Shown here: positions 40,052-49,620 of the stretch, piece after piece
Layout of the letters: the number at the start of each line of letters is the position of its first letter
How positions within the stretch are numbered: the stretch's first letter is position 1
Source: Gemmatimonadota bacterium
Lineage (GTDB): Bacteria > Gemmatimonadota > Gemmatimonadetes > Gemmatimonadales > GWC2-71-9
Length of the DNA: 49,669 nucleotides
Direction: 5' to 3'
Assembly: GCA_003220795.1 (NCBI GenBank)
Contig: QHTK01000077.1
Coordinates: forward strand, 1 to 49,669
Program-made: the position numbers and the translations under genes
The notes under the pieces: generated by a model
Database searches by the model: none
What the model saw: the letters and a program-made list of their open reading frames with translations, nothing else
What the model was told of the DNA's origin: nothing

Positions 40052-40881
40052 GCCTGCTGCTCCAGCCAGCGGCGCGCCGCCCCGGCGGCGCGCTGGGCGA
40101 TGATCGCGAGCCGGCCCATCGGCACCGCGCGATCGCGCACGACCAACAGCAGCGCGTCCCCCGCCGGCGGGGTGAGGTGCACGTGACCGTGCTGCCCCTC
40201 GGCTGCGACCCCGGTCCAGCGCCCGAGCCCGAGCAGCTTCGCGGTGCGCCCCGCTTCGTGTGACACACCTGCCAGGTAGGCGGCCACGGCCTCGGTCACG
40301 TCCCGACCGTGCGGCTCCTTCAGGGCGCCGCCCAACACCTGGCCCTTGGCGTCGAGCAGGAGCAGGCCTTCCTGGGCGCCCTCGAGCCCCGCGAAGACGC
40401 GTGACTCCTCGAGCGGCGCGGCGGCGGCAGCGGGCGGCGCCAGCTCCTCGGCGGCGGCTGCGGCCGCGCGCGCCGGGCCGGACCCTCCCCCCTGCGCCAG
40501 CGCCAGCGCCTGGGCGACCCCGGGGTCGTCGGGCGCGTGCAGCCGGGCCGCCTCGAGGTGGGCGACGGCCTGGCCGACGTCGCCGACCTTGAAGTAGAGG
40601 AAGGCGAGGCCCTTCAGCGCCCCGACGTGGTTCGGCGCGATGCGCAGCGTCATGTCCCACTCGTCGAAGGCGCGCTCGTAGTCGCGCTTGTCGGCGAGGA
40701 TACGCGCGTACAGGTCGTGCGCGTCCGCGAGGTGCGGATGCCGCTCGAGCCCGGTGAGCGCGACGCGGTGCGCCGCGTCGAACTGGCCCTTCAGGCGCAA
40801 CAGCTCCCCCAGCCGCAGGAACACCAGGCTGTCCGGATCCTGGGCAAGCTGGGAGGAGAGGGTCTTGATCTCGTCAGCCAT
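40048..40881 (-). CDS. TPR protein with C-terminal roadblock-like domain
   Basis: This 277-residue protein has N-terminal TPR units (about 1-125: RLGELLRLKGQFDAAHRVAL, DLYARILADKRDYERAF, ALKGLAFLYFKVGDVGQAVAH). An alanine-rich linker follows, then a roadblock-like domain (about 165-270: GLEGAQEGLLLLDAKGQVLGG, VTEAVAAYLAGVSHEAG, GDALLLVVRDRAVPMGRLAII). Joining a TPR to a GTPase-binding fold suggests an adaptor between MglA and other operon proteins. ATG 40881 overlaps the PATAN gene end by eight bases. Confidence 0.82.
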   Translation of the reverse strand: MADEIKTLSSQLAQDPDSLVFLRLGELLRLKGQFDAAHRVALTGLERHPHLADAHDLYARILADKRDYERAFDEWDMTLRIAPNHVGALKGLAFLYFKVGDVGQAVAHLEAARLHAPDDPGVAQALALAQGGGSGPARAAAAAAEELAPPAAAAAPLEESRVFAGLEGAQEGLLLLDAKGQVLGGALKEPHGRDVTEAVAAYLAGVSHEAGRTAKLLGLGRWTGVAAEGQHGHVHLTPPAGDALLLVVRDRAVPMGRLAIIAQRAAGAARRWLEQQA

Positions 40882-42031
40882 GAAGCCCCGCACCGGTGCC
40901 GCCGAGGGTCTGGGCCGCCGTTTTCGCGCGGCGCACGTCGTCGAGCTGCGCCAGCTCGGCCTCCGAGCGCGCGGCGAGCCGCTCCCACTGATCCCACTGC
41001 TCCACGGCTTCGGCGAAGCGCCCGGTGGCGACGAGCGCGTAGCCCAGGCAGCGGTGGGCCGCCACGAGCAGCGGGTCGAGCCGCAGTGCGCTCCGCAGCT
41101 CGTCCACCCCGGCGGCGGGGCGCCCGGCCGCGAGCTCGATCCGCCCGAGCAGCAGGTGCACGGCGGGATCATGCGGGTGCACGCCGGCCGCCTGCTCGGC
41201 GAGCGCGCGCGCCGGCTCGAGCTCCCGGCGCTCCAGCGCGTCCTCGGCCCGCGCCACGAGCTCGGCCAGGTCGGACGTGAGGGTGCTCCGCTCGCGCTTC
41301 ACGGTGCCGGGGTCCACCAGCACCACGAGGCCCGCGCTCTCGAGCCCGAACAGGGTCTTCGCCACCTCGAAATCCGAGCGGCCCAGCTCCGCGGCGATGG
41401 TGCGCAGATCGCGCTGCCCGTCCACCATCGCCAGCATCTCCCACTCCGGGGGGAGCAGGTCGAGCTCGCCCTGCTCGCCCGCCGCCGGGGCGGCGAGCGT
41501 CGGGACGACGCCCAAATGCGGGATGCGGCCTTCGATCCGCGACCACTCGTCGATGCGGCGCGCCCCTTCCATGAGGAGCGCCTCGGTCGGGATGCGCACG
41601 GTCGCGTCCGTCGCCACGTCCGTGAGCGGGCCCTCGGTGAACGAGAAGTAGCCCTCCCGCCAGCTCATCATCTCGAACACGACCTCCTCGATCTGGAAGC
41701 GGACCTGGCGCTCCAGCTCGCGGGGGGTGATGGCGCCGAGCGCGACGAGGATCTCGCCGATGCGGCGCTTGTCGCCCTGGCGCTGCTGCATGTCGCGGCC
41801 GCGCTCCAAGTCGGCCTCGGTGATCTTGCCGGTGCGCAGCAGCAGGGCGCCGAGCGGGTGCGGGTTGGTGCGGATCTCCGCGAAGATGATGGTCCCGCCG
41901 TCGAAGTACACGGTGCCCGCGTTGTGACGCAGCTCGGACGTGACGCGCAGCACCCCCGTCTTACGGCTCAGGTCGAGCAGCTGGAAGACGTCGTGGATGC
42001 CGAGCTCGCGGAGCGGTCCCTCGATCGCCAT
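40874..42031 (-). CDS. PATAN (DUF4388) domain protein, second copy
   Basis: The 385 residues open with a PATAN/DUF4388 domain (IEGPLRELGIHDVFQLLDLS, TGVLRVTSE, TVYFDGGTIIFAEI, GEILVALGAITPRELERQV, FEMMSWREGYFSFTEG). A linker and a winged-helix-like segment follow (about 205-245, RDLRTIAAELGRSDFEVAKTL), and then a few TPR-like helices (AVHLLLGRIELAAGRPAAGVDE). It parallels the PATAN-TPR protein at 35051-36667 but has fewer TPR units. The start is ATG 42031, three bases after the long TPR gene. A scaffold that anchors roadblock, MglA or Che proteins is inferred. Confidence 0.9.
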   Translation of the reverse strand: MAIEGPLRELGIHDVFQLLDLSRKTGVLRVTSELRHNAGTVYFDGGTIIFAEIRTNPHPLGALLLRTGKITEADLERGRDMQQRQGDKRRIGEILVALGAITPRELERQVRFQIEEVVFEMMSWREGYFSFTEGPLTDVATDATVRIPTEALLMEGARRIDEWSRIEGRIPHLGVVPTLAAPAAGEQGELDLLPPEWEMLAMVDGQRDLRTIAAELGRSDFEVAKTLFGLESAGLVVLVDPGTVKRERSTLTSDLAELVARAEDALERRELEPARALAEQAAGVHPHDPAVHLLLGRIELAAGRPAAGVDELRSALRLDPLLVAAHRCLGYALVATGRFAEAVEQWDQWERLAARSEAELAQLDDVRRAKTAAQTLGGTGAGLHG

Positions 42032-42034
42032 GGG

Positions 42035-44734
42035 CTACGCCGCGTCCGACGTGAAGATGTGCTGCAGGTCGAGCGCGGTGCGCGCGTGCACGCGTGCACG
42101 CTGCGCGAACGGCCCGCTCGGGTCGAGCCGCGTGACCTTTTCCCACGCCTGCACGGCCTCGCCGTAGCGGTGCAGCCGGGCCAGCACCACGCCTAGCTGG
42201 AACAGCGCCTCGACCTGATCCGGGTCGAACTTGAGCGCGCGGCGAAACGCCTCGAGCGACTGCTCGTCGCGTTTGTCGTCGAGCAGCGCGCGCCCCAGCA
42301 GCAGCAGGGCCGCCAGGTCGTACGGGTCCTGCTCGAGCATCTCGGCGAGGCGCACCACGGCCGCCCGCGGGCGCCCGCTGCGGCGCAGCAGGTCGGCCAG
42401 CGCCAACGCCGCCTCGTTGAACGTGGGCAGCGCCTCGAGCGCGCGCTCGTACGCCGCCTGTGCGTCGGCCCATGCTTCCTTGTCTTCGTAGAGCCGGCCC
42501 AAGTCGAGCCACACCTGCACGTAGCCGCGGTCGAGCTCGAGCGCCGCCCGGTACGCCGCGAGCGCACCGCTCTTGTCGCCGATCTTCAGGGCCACGTCGC
42601 CCTGCAGCTTGCGGAGGTCGGCGCGGGCCGGCGCGCGGGCCTGGGCCTGCTGCAGCACGGTGAGCGCGCCCGCCGCGTCCCCCACCGCGGCCCGCCCCTT
42701 CGCCACCGCCACCAGCGCCTCGACGTCGTCCGGTGTGAGCGCCAGCAGCTGCTCGGCGAGCTCGTGCGCCTCCTCGGCGCGGGACCCGCCCAGCGCGAAC
42801 AGCGCTTTTACCTCGCCGAGCAGCGCGTCGGCGCGCTGGGGGGCGAGCGCGCGCGCCTCACGGTAGCGATCCAGCGCCTCGCCGTGCAGGCCCCGCCGGG
42901 CGAAGATGTCCCCCAGCAGCACCGCCGCGTCGCCCCGGTCCGCCCCGCGCTGCACGGCGCGCACTGCCTCGGCGGCCGCGACGTCCATCAACCCCTTGCT
43001 CACGTAGTCGCGCGCCAGCGCGAGCGGGTCGTCGGCCGATTTCGCGACCGGCGCTTCGGCCGCGGGAGCGGGCGCGAGCTCCTGGAAGATGTTGTCGACC
43101 AGCCGCTGGTCGAACGCGAAGTCCTCGCCGATCGTCTCGGCCGTCACGTCCGCGGAGATCTCGGGCGCGATGCCGATCGTTGTGCGCTCGTATTGCAGGT
43201 CGATCGTGAGCGCGAATTTCTGTGAGACGTAGTACGGGTCGAGCTCGAGCGCCCGCTTGGTCGCGCGCAGCGCGCCGTCGAACTCGCCCAGGTTCGACAA
43301 CGTGAAGCTGAGGTTGTAGTGCGCCCCGGCGTGCTCGGGGTCCGCTTCCACCGCGCGCACGAACGCGTTGCGCGCGTCCGGGAACCGCTTCAGCTCCACC
43401 AGCACGAGGCCGATGCCGTTCCAGGCGGCGGCCGAGGCCGGCTCGGTCTGCAGGACCTGGCGATACGCCTCGAGGGAGAGCTGGAAGCGGCGCAGCTGAT
43501 ACAGCAGCAGCGCGAGATTCAACCGCGCCGAGCTGAAGGCGTTCTGCAGCTGGAGGCCGGTGCGGAACGACTCGATCGCCGCTTCGGTGTCGCCCTGATG
43601 CGCCTGCAGCACGCCGAGGTTGTTCCACGCGAGCGTGTACTTCCGGTCGATCTCCACCGCCTGGCGGTAGGACGCGAGCGCGTCATCGGGGCGGCCGGCC
43701 TGGTGCAGCACGACGCCCCGCTCGTTCCACAGCTTGGGCGAGTCGGGGACCTCCCGGAGGAGCGTCTCGTACAGCTCGAGGGCGGCGGGGAAGTCGTGCT
43801 TAAGGAGGTGCAGCTCGGCCATGGCCTGCAGCGTGAGGCGGCGGTCTTCGCCGCGCTCGAGCGCCAGGCGGTACTCCCGCAGGGCCTCGTTGTAATACCC
43901 CTTCTGCCGGAACGCCAGGCCCAGGTTGTAATGCGCCAGCGCGTTGCCCTCGACGACCTGCGGCTCGGGCACCTGGCGCGCGCGCTGTTGCTGGCTCTTG
44001 CGCTCCGCGTTGTAGCGCTCGAGCGAGAGATTGGTCTGGGCCCGGGCGAGCGGCGGATTGAGCTGGATGGCGCGCTTCGACGCGGCGCGGGCGTCCTGAT
44101 GGCGGCCCAGGTCGCCGAGCACGAACGCCATGAGATAGTGGGCGTTCGCGTTGTCGGGGTTCAGCTGCACGGCGCGCTCCAGCGCGGCGAGGGCGTCGGC
44201 GTTCAGGCCCCGGTTGTAATAGATCTCGCCCAGGTAGAACTGCACCACGCTCGAGTCGGGCTCGAGCTCACGGGCGCGCAAAAACCACTCGGTCGCGGCC
44301 TCGGGGCGCCCGCGGGCCTTCTCGGCGAGCCCCAGCTGGATGATGGCGGCGACGTCATCCGACTTCTGGGCGACGAGCTGCTCGAACTCGTCGATCGCGT
44401 CCTCGGATTGCCCCAGGATCGCGTAGGCGCGCCCCAGCTCCCAGCGGGCGTCGCGGTCGTCCGGCGCCTGGCGGAGCCGCTCCCGCAGCTGGGCGACGCG
44501 CTGATCGTAGTAACCCGTGTCGTGGTAGGCGATCTCGAGGTTGCGCTGGGCGACCTGCATCTTGGGGTCGAGCTCGAGCGCCCGCGTGAACGCGGCGATC
44601 GCGTCCTCGACGAGTCCCTTCTGGTAGTACAGGACGCCGAGGTTGTTGTGCGCGCCCGCGTCGGAGGGATCGATCCGGCGGGCGAAGGATCGGAGAACGG
44701 CGAGGTCGCGTTCCGAAAGCGCCGGCGCCGTCAC
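42035..44734 (-). CDS. large TPR-repeat scaffold protein (899 residues)
   Basis: The protein is almost wholly TPR helices and has no signal or membrane segment. Block 1 (about 20-500) runs from AHNNLGVLYYQKGLVEDAIA through HYNLGLAFRQKGYYNEALRE to HYNLSFTLSNLGEFDGALRA. Block 2 (about 570-885) includes DVAAAEAVRAVQRG, AVLLGDIFARRGLHGEALD and LFQLGVVLARLHRYGEAV. Between them a non-TPR insert (about 504-568) contains FALTIDLQYERTTIGIAPE and a Phe/acidic stretch, GEDFAFDQRLVDNIFQEL, that could be a docking peptide. It sits between cheC and PATAN. A platform for several operon proteins is the likely role. Confidence 0.85.
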   Translation of the reverse strand: MTAPALSERDLAVLRSFARRIDPSDAGAHNNLGVLYYQKGLVEDAIAAFTRALELDPKMQVAQRNLEIAYHDTGYYDQRVAQLRERLRQAPDDRDARWELGRAYAILGQSEDAIDEFEQLVAQKSDDVAAIIQLGLAEKARGRPEAATEWFLRARELEPDSSVVQFYLGEIYYNRGLNADALAALERAVQLNPDNANAHYLMAFVLGDLGRHQDARAASKRAIQLNPPLARAQTNLSLERYNAERKSQQQRARQVPEPQVVEGNALAHYNLGLAFRQKGYYNEALREYRLALERGEDRRLTLQAMAELHLLKHDFPAALELYETLLREVPDSPKLWNERGVVLHQAGRPDDALASYRQAVEIDRKYTLAWNNLGVLQAHQGDTEAAIESFRTGLQLQNAFSSARLNLALLLYQLRRFQLSLEAYRQVLQTEPASAAAWNGIGLVLVELKRFPDARNAFVRAVEADPEHAGAHYNLSFTLSNLGEFDGALRATKRALELDPYYVSQKFALTIDLQYERTTIGIAPEISADVTAETIGEDFAFDQRLVDNIFQELAPAPAAEAPVAKSADDPLALARDYVSKGLMDVAAAEAVRAVQRGADRGDAAVLLGDIFARRGLHGEALDRYREARALAPQRADALLGEVKALFALGGSRAEEAHELAEQLLALTPDDVEALVAVAKGRAAVGDAAGALTVLQQAQARAPARADLRKLQGDVALKIGDKSGALAAYRAALELDRGYVQVWLDLGRLYEDKEAWADAQAAYERALEALPTFNEAALALADLLRRSGRPRAAVVRLAEMLEQDPYDLAALLLLGRALLDDKRDEQSLEAFRRALKFDPDQVEALFQLGVVLARLHRYGEAVQAWEKVTRLDPSGPFAQRARVHARTALDLQHIFTSDAA

Positions 44735-44737
44735 GCG

Positions 44738-45355
<618 letters not shown>

Positions 45356-45364
45356 CGCCCCTCC

Positions 45365-47266
45365 CTACACGAGCCCGGCGGCGTCCAGAATCAACGCCGG
45401 GACTCCGTCGCCCATGATGGTCGCCCCGCTGAACACGGGAAGCGTGCCCTGCGGCGCGTCGAATCCCTTCACCACGATCTCCTGCTGCCCCAACATCCCG
45501 TCCACCACGACGCCGGCGCGCCGGTCCCCCAGCTCGAGGACGATGATCGGCGCCCGAGCGGGCGCCCGGTCGCTCGTGACGCCGAGCAGCCGCCGCAGAT
45601 GCACGAGCGGCACGACGTGGTCCCGCAGCACGATCGCCTCCCGGCCTTCCACCATGGTCGTCGTCACCGCGCCGAACTCGACCGTCTCGGCCACGTAGGT
45701 GAGCGGCAGGGCGTAGCGCTCCGGCCCGACGCTCGCCATGATGGCGCGCACGATCGCGAGCGTCACGGGAAGTCGCAGCACGAACGTCGTGCCCTTCCCC
45801 AGCTCGGAGCGGATTTCGATCGTACCGCCGAGCGCCCGGATGCGCGTCATGGCGACGTCGATCCCCACGCCCCGCCCCGACACGCTCGTCACCGCCTCCG
45901 CCGTCGAGAAGCCGGGACGGGCCAGCACCCGCAAGAGCTGCTCGTCGGTCAGCGCGTCGGCGTGCGCGTCCACCACTCCCTCGCGCTGCGCCCGCTCCAG
46001 GATCTTGCGCCGGTCGACGCCGCGGCCGTCGTCCGCGACGGTGATCGTGACGCTGGCGCGCTCGCGCTGCGCCGTCAGCACGACTTCGCCTTCGGGCGGC
46101 TTGCCGCGCCGCCGCCGCTCGGCCGGCGGCTCGATGCCGTGGTCCACGGCGTTGCGCAGCAGGTGCATGAGCGGATCGCCCAGCTCGTCCAGGATCGCCC
46201 GGTCGAGCTCGATCTCCTTGCCCTCGACCCGGAACGCCACCTGCTTGCCGAGCTCGCGCGCCACGTCGCGCACCAGCCGCGGAAACCGGTCGAACACCTG
46301 CCACACCGGCGTCATGCGCGCCTGGAGAATCTCCGCCTGCAGGTCGGACGAGAGGCGCGAGACCTGGATGGCGACGTCGTCGACCGCCGGATCGCGCCGC
46401 TCGGCCGCGAGTTGATTCAGTCGCCCCCGCACCGTGATCAGCTCACCGATCAGGTCCATGAGACCGTCCAGCCGCCGCAGGTCGACCCGGATGTGGCGGC
46501 TGGGGCCCCCCCCGACCGCGCCGGCGTCACCGGGTGTGGCGCCGGGCTCGGGCGCCGGTCCGCCCGCCTCGGCGCCTCCCACCGTCACATGCGCGACGTC
46601 GCCCGCCGCCTTGAGCGCGGCCTCGATCTGCTCCGCCGCGGCCGTCGCGTCGAGCCGGAAGCTGAACCGCCCGTCGAACTCGTCGGCCTCGAACGCGGTC
46701 ACGGGCGGCGTGACCGCGTGGACCGCGCCCAGCGCCTGCGCCCGCTTCAGCACCAGCACGGCCCGGCCGCCTTTCAGCGGGGCCTCCGGGCGCAGCGTCA
46801 CCTGCACCAGACGGCCCGCGGCTTCCGGCTCGGGCTCCGTCGGCTCGGGCGACGGCACGGGGCGCTCGCCGGGCCGAGCCGGCGCCATGCGCGCCGCCGC
46901 CTGCTCCAGATCGGCGACGATCGCGGCCACGTCGAGCTCGCGCTCCCGGCCGACCACCGACAGCTCGACGGCGCGCTCCAACGCGTCGCGCGCCCGAAAC
47001 AGCAGCTGCAGCAGCTCGTCGGTCGCGGGGTGCGCGCCCCGGCGCTGCACGTCGAGCAGATTCTCCATCCGATGGGCGAGGTCGGTGACGCGGGCGTAGC
47101 CCATCGTCGCCGCCATCCCTTTCACCGTGTGCACGGCGCGGAACAGCCCGCTCACCGGCGTCAGGCCGGCGGGGTGCCGCTCCCACTCGAGCAGCAGCTG
47201 GTTGCAGGCGCTCAGGTGCTCCCGACTCTCTGCCAGGAACAGCTCGGCGTACTGCGACAGGTCCAT
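45365..47266 (-). CDS. cheA: CheA histidine kinase
   Basis: CheA autophosphorylates in response to receptor state and feeds CheY and CheB. The 633 residues show P1 with phospho-accepting His46 (FRAVHTVKGMAATMG), a P2-like module (about 150-245), and P3 dimerisation (DLRRLDGLMDLIGELITVRG). P4 carries the ATP lid boxes HLLRNAVDHGIE, ADDGRGVD and GRGVGIDV, and P5 is CheW-like (AIMASVGPERYALPLTYVAE to FSGATIMGDGVPALILD). All catalytic boxes are present. The start is ATG 47266, two bases after the cheY stop. It is a normal full-length CheA, not a Pil-Chp type with many Hpt domains. Confidence 0.97.
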   Translation of the reverse strand: MDLSQYAELFLAESREHLSACNQLLLEWERHPAGLTPVSGLFRAVHTVKGMAATMGYARVTDLAHRMENLLDVQRRGAHPATDELLQLLFRARDALERAVELSVVGRERELDVAAIVADLEQAAARMAPARPGERPVPSPEPTEPEPEAAGRLVQVTLRPEAPLKGGRAVLVLKRAQALGAVHAVTPPVTAFEADEFDGRFSFRLDATAAAEQIEAALKAAGDVAHVTVGGAEAGGPAPEPGATPGDAGAVGGGPSRHIRVDLRRLDGLMDLIGELITVRGRLNQLAAERRDPAVDDVAIQVSRLSSDLQAEILQARMTPVWQVFDRFPRLVRDVARELGKQVAFRVEGKEIELDRAILDELGDPLMHLLRNAVDHGIEPPAERRRRGKPPEGEVVLTAQRERASVTITVADDGRGVDRRKILERAQREGVVDAHADALTDEQLLRVLARPGFSTAEAVTSVSGRGVGIDVAMTRIRALGGTIEIRSELGKGTTFVLRLPVTLAIVRAIMASVGPERYALPLTYVAETVEFGAVTTTMVEGREAIVLRDHVVPLVHLRRLLGVTSDRAPARAPIIVLELGDRRAGVVVDGMLGQQEIVVKGFDAPQGTLPVFSGATIMGDGVPALILDAAGLV

Positions 47267-47268
47267 GC

Positions 47269-47631
47269 TCAGCCCAGCACGCGCTGCACCGCTTCGAGCA
47301 CGCGCGAGGGTTGGAACGGCTTCACGACGAAATCCTTCGCGCCCGCCTGGATCGCTTCCACCACCAGGGCCTGCTGCCCCATGGCGCTGCACATCAGGAT
47401 TTTCGCGTCCGGATCGTGCTTCACGATCTCGCGCACGGCGTCGATCCCGCCCATGTCGGGCATCACGATGTCCATCGTGACGAGGTCGGGCCTGAGTTGC
47501 TTGTACTTCTCCACCGCCTGCGACCCGGTCTCGGCCTCACCCACGATCTCGAAGCCCGCCTGCGCCAGGATGTCCGAGATCATCGTCCGCATGAAAATGG
47601 CGTCGTCGCAGACGAGGACAGTGTGACTCAC
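47269..47631 (-). CDS. cheY: CheY response regulator
   Basis: This 120-residue single receiver domain has the acidic pair Asp9/Asp10 (VCDDAIFM), phospho-acceptor Asp54 (VTMDIVMPDM), Ser82 (MCSAMGQ) and Lys104 (FVVKPFQPSR), all canonical. Gly56 is replaced by Val in this loop, as in several CheY proteins paired with CheC. It has no output domain, so it acts by binding a protein. With no flagellar motor genes here, its target could be MglA regulators or another motility switch. ATG 47631 is followed by cheA. Confidence 0.96.
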   Translation of the reverse strand: MSHTVLVCDDAIFMRTMISDILAQAGFEIVGEAETGSQAVEKYKQLRPDLVTMDIVMPDMGGIDAVREIVKHDPDAKILMCSAMGQQALVVEAIQAGAKDFVVKPFQPSRVLEAVQRVLG

Positions 47632-47640
47632 ACACCCTCC

Positions 47641-48096
47641 CTAGGAAGACAAGATGGGGGTCAGAAGCGCGTCGGTGTCGAGAACCACGAAGAGTTGGCC
47701 GGCGCGTCGCCCGACGGCGCGCACCAGCGTCGGATCGACACCGGGGAGTGCCGCCCGGCGCTCGAGCGCGGCGGCGTCGGCCGCGAGGAGGTCGACGACT
47801 TCATCCACCGTGAAGCCCAGGACCTTCCTCCCCGCGCCGACCTCGAGGAGCACGGTGGTGCCGCCCTGGGTCCCGTTGGACGCGGGCGGCTCCGGCTGGC
47901 GCAGCGCCCGCCAACCCTCCACCACCGTCACGAGCGTGCCCCGCACGTTGACGAGACCGGCCACCGCCGGCGGCGCCCCGGGAATGCGGGTCGTCGCGAG
48001 CCGCGGCAGGATCTCGCGCACCCGCTCCGCCTCGGCGGCACACAGGAGCCCGCCCACGCGAAACACGAGCAGGCGAACGACCCCGGCGTCACTCAT
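47641..48096 (-). CDS. CheW-like adaptor, third copy
   Basis: This 151-residue CheW domain reads LLVFRVGGLLCAAEAERVREI, VAGLVNVRGTLVTVVEGWRAL, LGFTVDEVVDLLAADAAAL and a final GQLFVVLDTDALL. ATG 48096 overlaps the end of the pseudouridine synthase gene by eight bases. The longer in-frame opening upstream starts within that gene and is less likely. It is the first signalling gene of the operon and the third CheW-type protein. Confidence 0.9.
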   Translation of the reverse strand: MSDAGVVRLLVFRVGGLLCAAEAERVREILPRLATTRIPGAPPAVAGLVNVRGTLVTVVEGWRALRQPEPPASNGTQGGTTVLLEVGAGRKVLGFTVDEVVDLLAADAAALERRAALPGVDPTLVRAVGRRAGQLFVVLDTDALLTPILSS

Positions 48097-49105
48097 CCGA
48101 TGCGAAGAAGCCAAGATACTGCAAGGGGTTGCGTTGAGCAAGCAAAGTCGCGTCCCCCGCTGCGCTGGCCAGCGCGGGCACCAAGTCGGCGGGCCATTCG
48201 GAGCGCACTGTCACCGGCGCCCCGGTAATCGGATGGTCGAACGCGAGGCGGGCGGCGTGCAGCAGCTGGCGGGGCGCGAGGGCTTCGATCTGCTCCGCCG
48301 CCCGCCGGTCCGAGGGCGTCACGCGTCGACTGCCACCGTGCGCGTACTCAGGATCGCCCACCACGGGGTGACCGACATACGCCAGGTGCACGCGAATCTG
48401 ATGAGTACGCCCGGTGCCGAGCGTGAGACGCAACAGGTCGGTCTGGGCGAAGCGCGCCACGCGGGCGGCGTGCGTCACCGCGTGCCGACCACCCGCCAGC
48501 ACGGTCATTCGCTTGCGGTCTTTGGGGTGGCGCGTGATCGGCGCCTCGATGTCGACGGGGCTGGTGGCGAGATGGCCCCAGATGAGGGCCGCGTACACGC
48601 GCTCCACCTTGCGCTGCTCGATCAGCCGCGCGAGCCGCTGGTGTGCGCGGTCGGTCTTCGCGACGAGCAGCAGCCCCGAGGTATCCCGGTCGAGCCGGTG
48701 CACGATCCCCGGACGCCCTTGCGTCGCGCCCTGCGAGAGCGCCGTGCCCCGCTCCACCAGGACGTTCACCAGCGTGTCGTCCCAGTGGCCGGGGCCGGGG
48801 TGTACCACGAGTCCGGCCGGCTTGTCGAGCACCGCGAGGTGCTCGTCCTCGAACACGAAGTTCAGCTCTCGCGGCGTGACAGCGGGGGCGTATGTGCGCG
48901 GCTGCTCCTCGGCGGGGAGCTCGACGCTCACCACGGCACCGCGCTCCAGCCGGGCCGAGGCCCGGAGCGGCGTACCGTCACGGGTGACGCGTTTGTCGGC
49001 GATGAGGCGGGCGGCTACCGTGCGGGACAGCGCGAGCTGATCGGCTACGAAGCGGTCGAGCCGCTCGGTTTCGGGGGCGACGACGCAGAACGTGATGGCG
49101 GCCAT
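48089..49105 (-). CDS. rluD: RluD/RluA-type ribosomal large subunit pseudouridine synthase
   Basis: The enzyme isomerises uridines in 23S rRNA. The 338 residues have an N-terminal S4-like RNA-binding domain (ERLDRFVADQLALSRTVAARL) and the synthase domain with the catalytic Asp139 in VHRLDRDTSGLL. LTLGTGRTHQIRVHLAYVGHPVVGD completes the RluA-family signature; quoted in two parts these are LTLGTGRTHQIRVHL and AYVGHPVVGD. The S4 domain makes RluD more likely than RluA or RluC, but the exact sites need testing. ATG 49105 overlaps the lspA stop. The lspA-rluD pairing is common. Confidence 0.92.
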   Translation of the reverse strand: MAAITFCVVAPETERLDRFVADQLALSRTVAARLIADKRVTRDGTPLRASARLERGAVVSVELPAEEQPRTYAPAVTPRELNFVFEDEHLAVLDKPAGLVVHPGPGHWDDTLVNVLVERGTALSQGATQGRPGIVHRLDRDTSGLLLVAKTDRAHQRLARLIEQRKVERVYAALIWGHLATSPVDIEAPITRHPKDRKRMTVLAGGRHAVTHAARVARFAQTDLLRLTLGTGRTHQIRVHLAYVGHPVVGDPEYAHGGSRRVTPSDRRAAEQIEALAPRQLLHAARLAFDHPITGAPVTVRSEWPADLVPALASAAGDATLLAQRNPLQYLGFFASDE

Positions 49106-49620
49106 CAGGGCTCGGCCGCCCTGGCCTCCTTCGCCCGCTCCTGCGCCCGGCCCTCGAGCCAGAGAGAGACCGCCAGCGCGATCGCCCCCACCGTGATGGC
49201 GGAGTCGGCGACGTTGAAGGTGGGCCAGCGCGCGGTGCCGATCCCGACGTCGACGAAGTCGACGACGCCCTGAGCGCTGCGCAGTCGATCCACGACGTTG
49301 CCCACCGCGCCGGCGCACACCAGCGCGAGCGAGAAAATGCGGAACCGGTCGCCCGGCCGCGCCGAACGGACCATGGAACGGAGCACGAACAGCGCCGCGA
49401 TGGCGAGCCCGAAGAAGATCCAGCGCGAATACGCGCCGAGGCACAGCCCGAACGCGGCGCACTGGTTGTAGACGAGGCGCAGCTGCACGTAATCACCCAG
49501 CACCGGCACGGGGAGATGGCGGGCCAGCAGTGATTCGGCGAGCAGCTTGGTGACCACGTCGGCGATCACCACCGCCGCGGCCGTCCCCCAAAAGAGCCGG
49601 CGGTCAGCGCCGCTTACCAT
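49105..49620 (-). CDS. lspA: lipoprotein signal peptidase (signal peptidase II)
   Basis: LspA removes the signal peptide of diacylated prolipoproteins in the inner membrane. The 171 residues have four membrane segments. The catalytic aspartates are in VGNVVDRLR (Asp111) and FNVADSAITVG (Asp139), and VIADVVTKLLAE and VYNQCAAFGL are further conserved regions. The usual asparagine-glycine YNxGAAF appears here as YNQCAAF. The start is ATG 49620, and it overlaps the upstream DksA-type gene by 17 bases. Confidence 0.96.
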   Translation of the reverse strand: MVSGADRRLFWGTAAAVVIADVVTKLLAESLLARHLPVPVLGDYVQLRLVYNQCAAFGLCLGAYSRWIFFGLAIAALFVLRSMVRSARPGDRFRIFSLALVCAGAVGNVVDRLRSAQGVVDFVDVGIGTARWPTFNVADSAITVGAIALAVSLWLEGRAQERAKEARAAEP

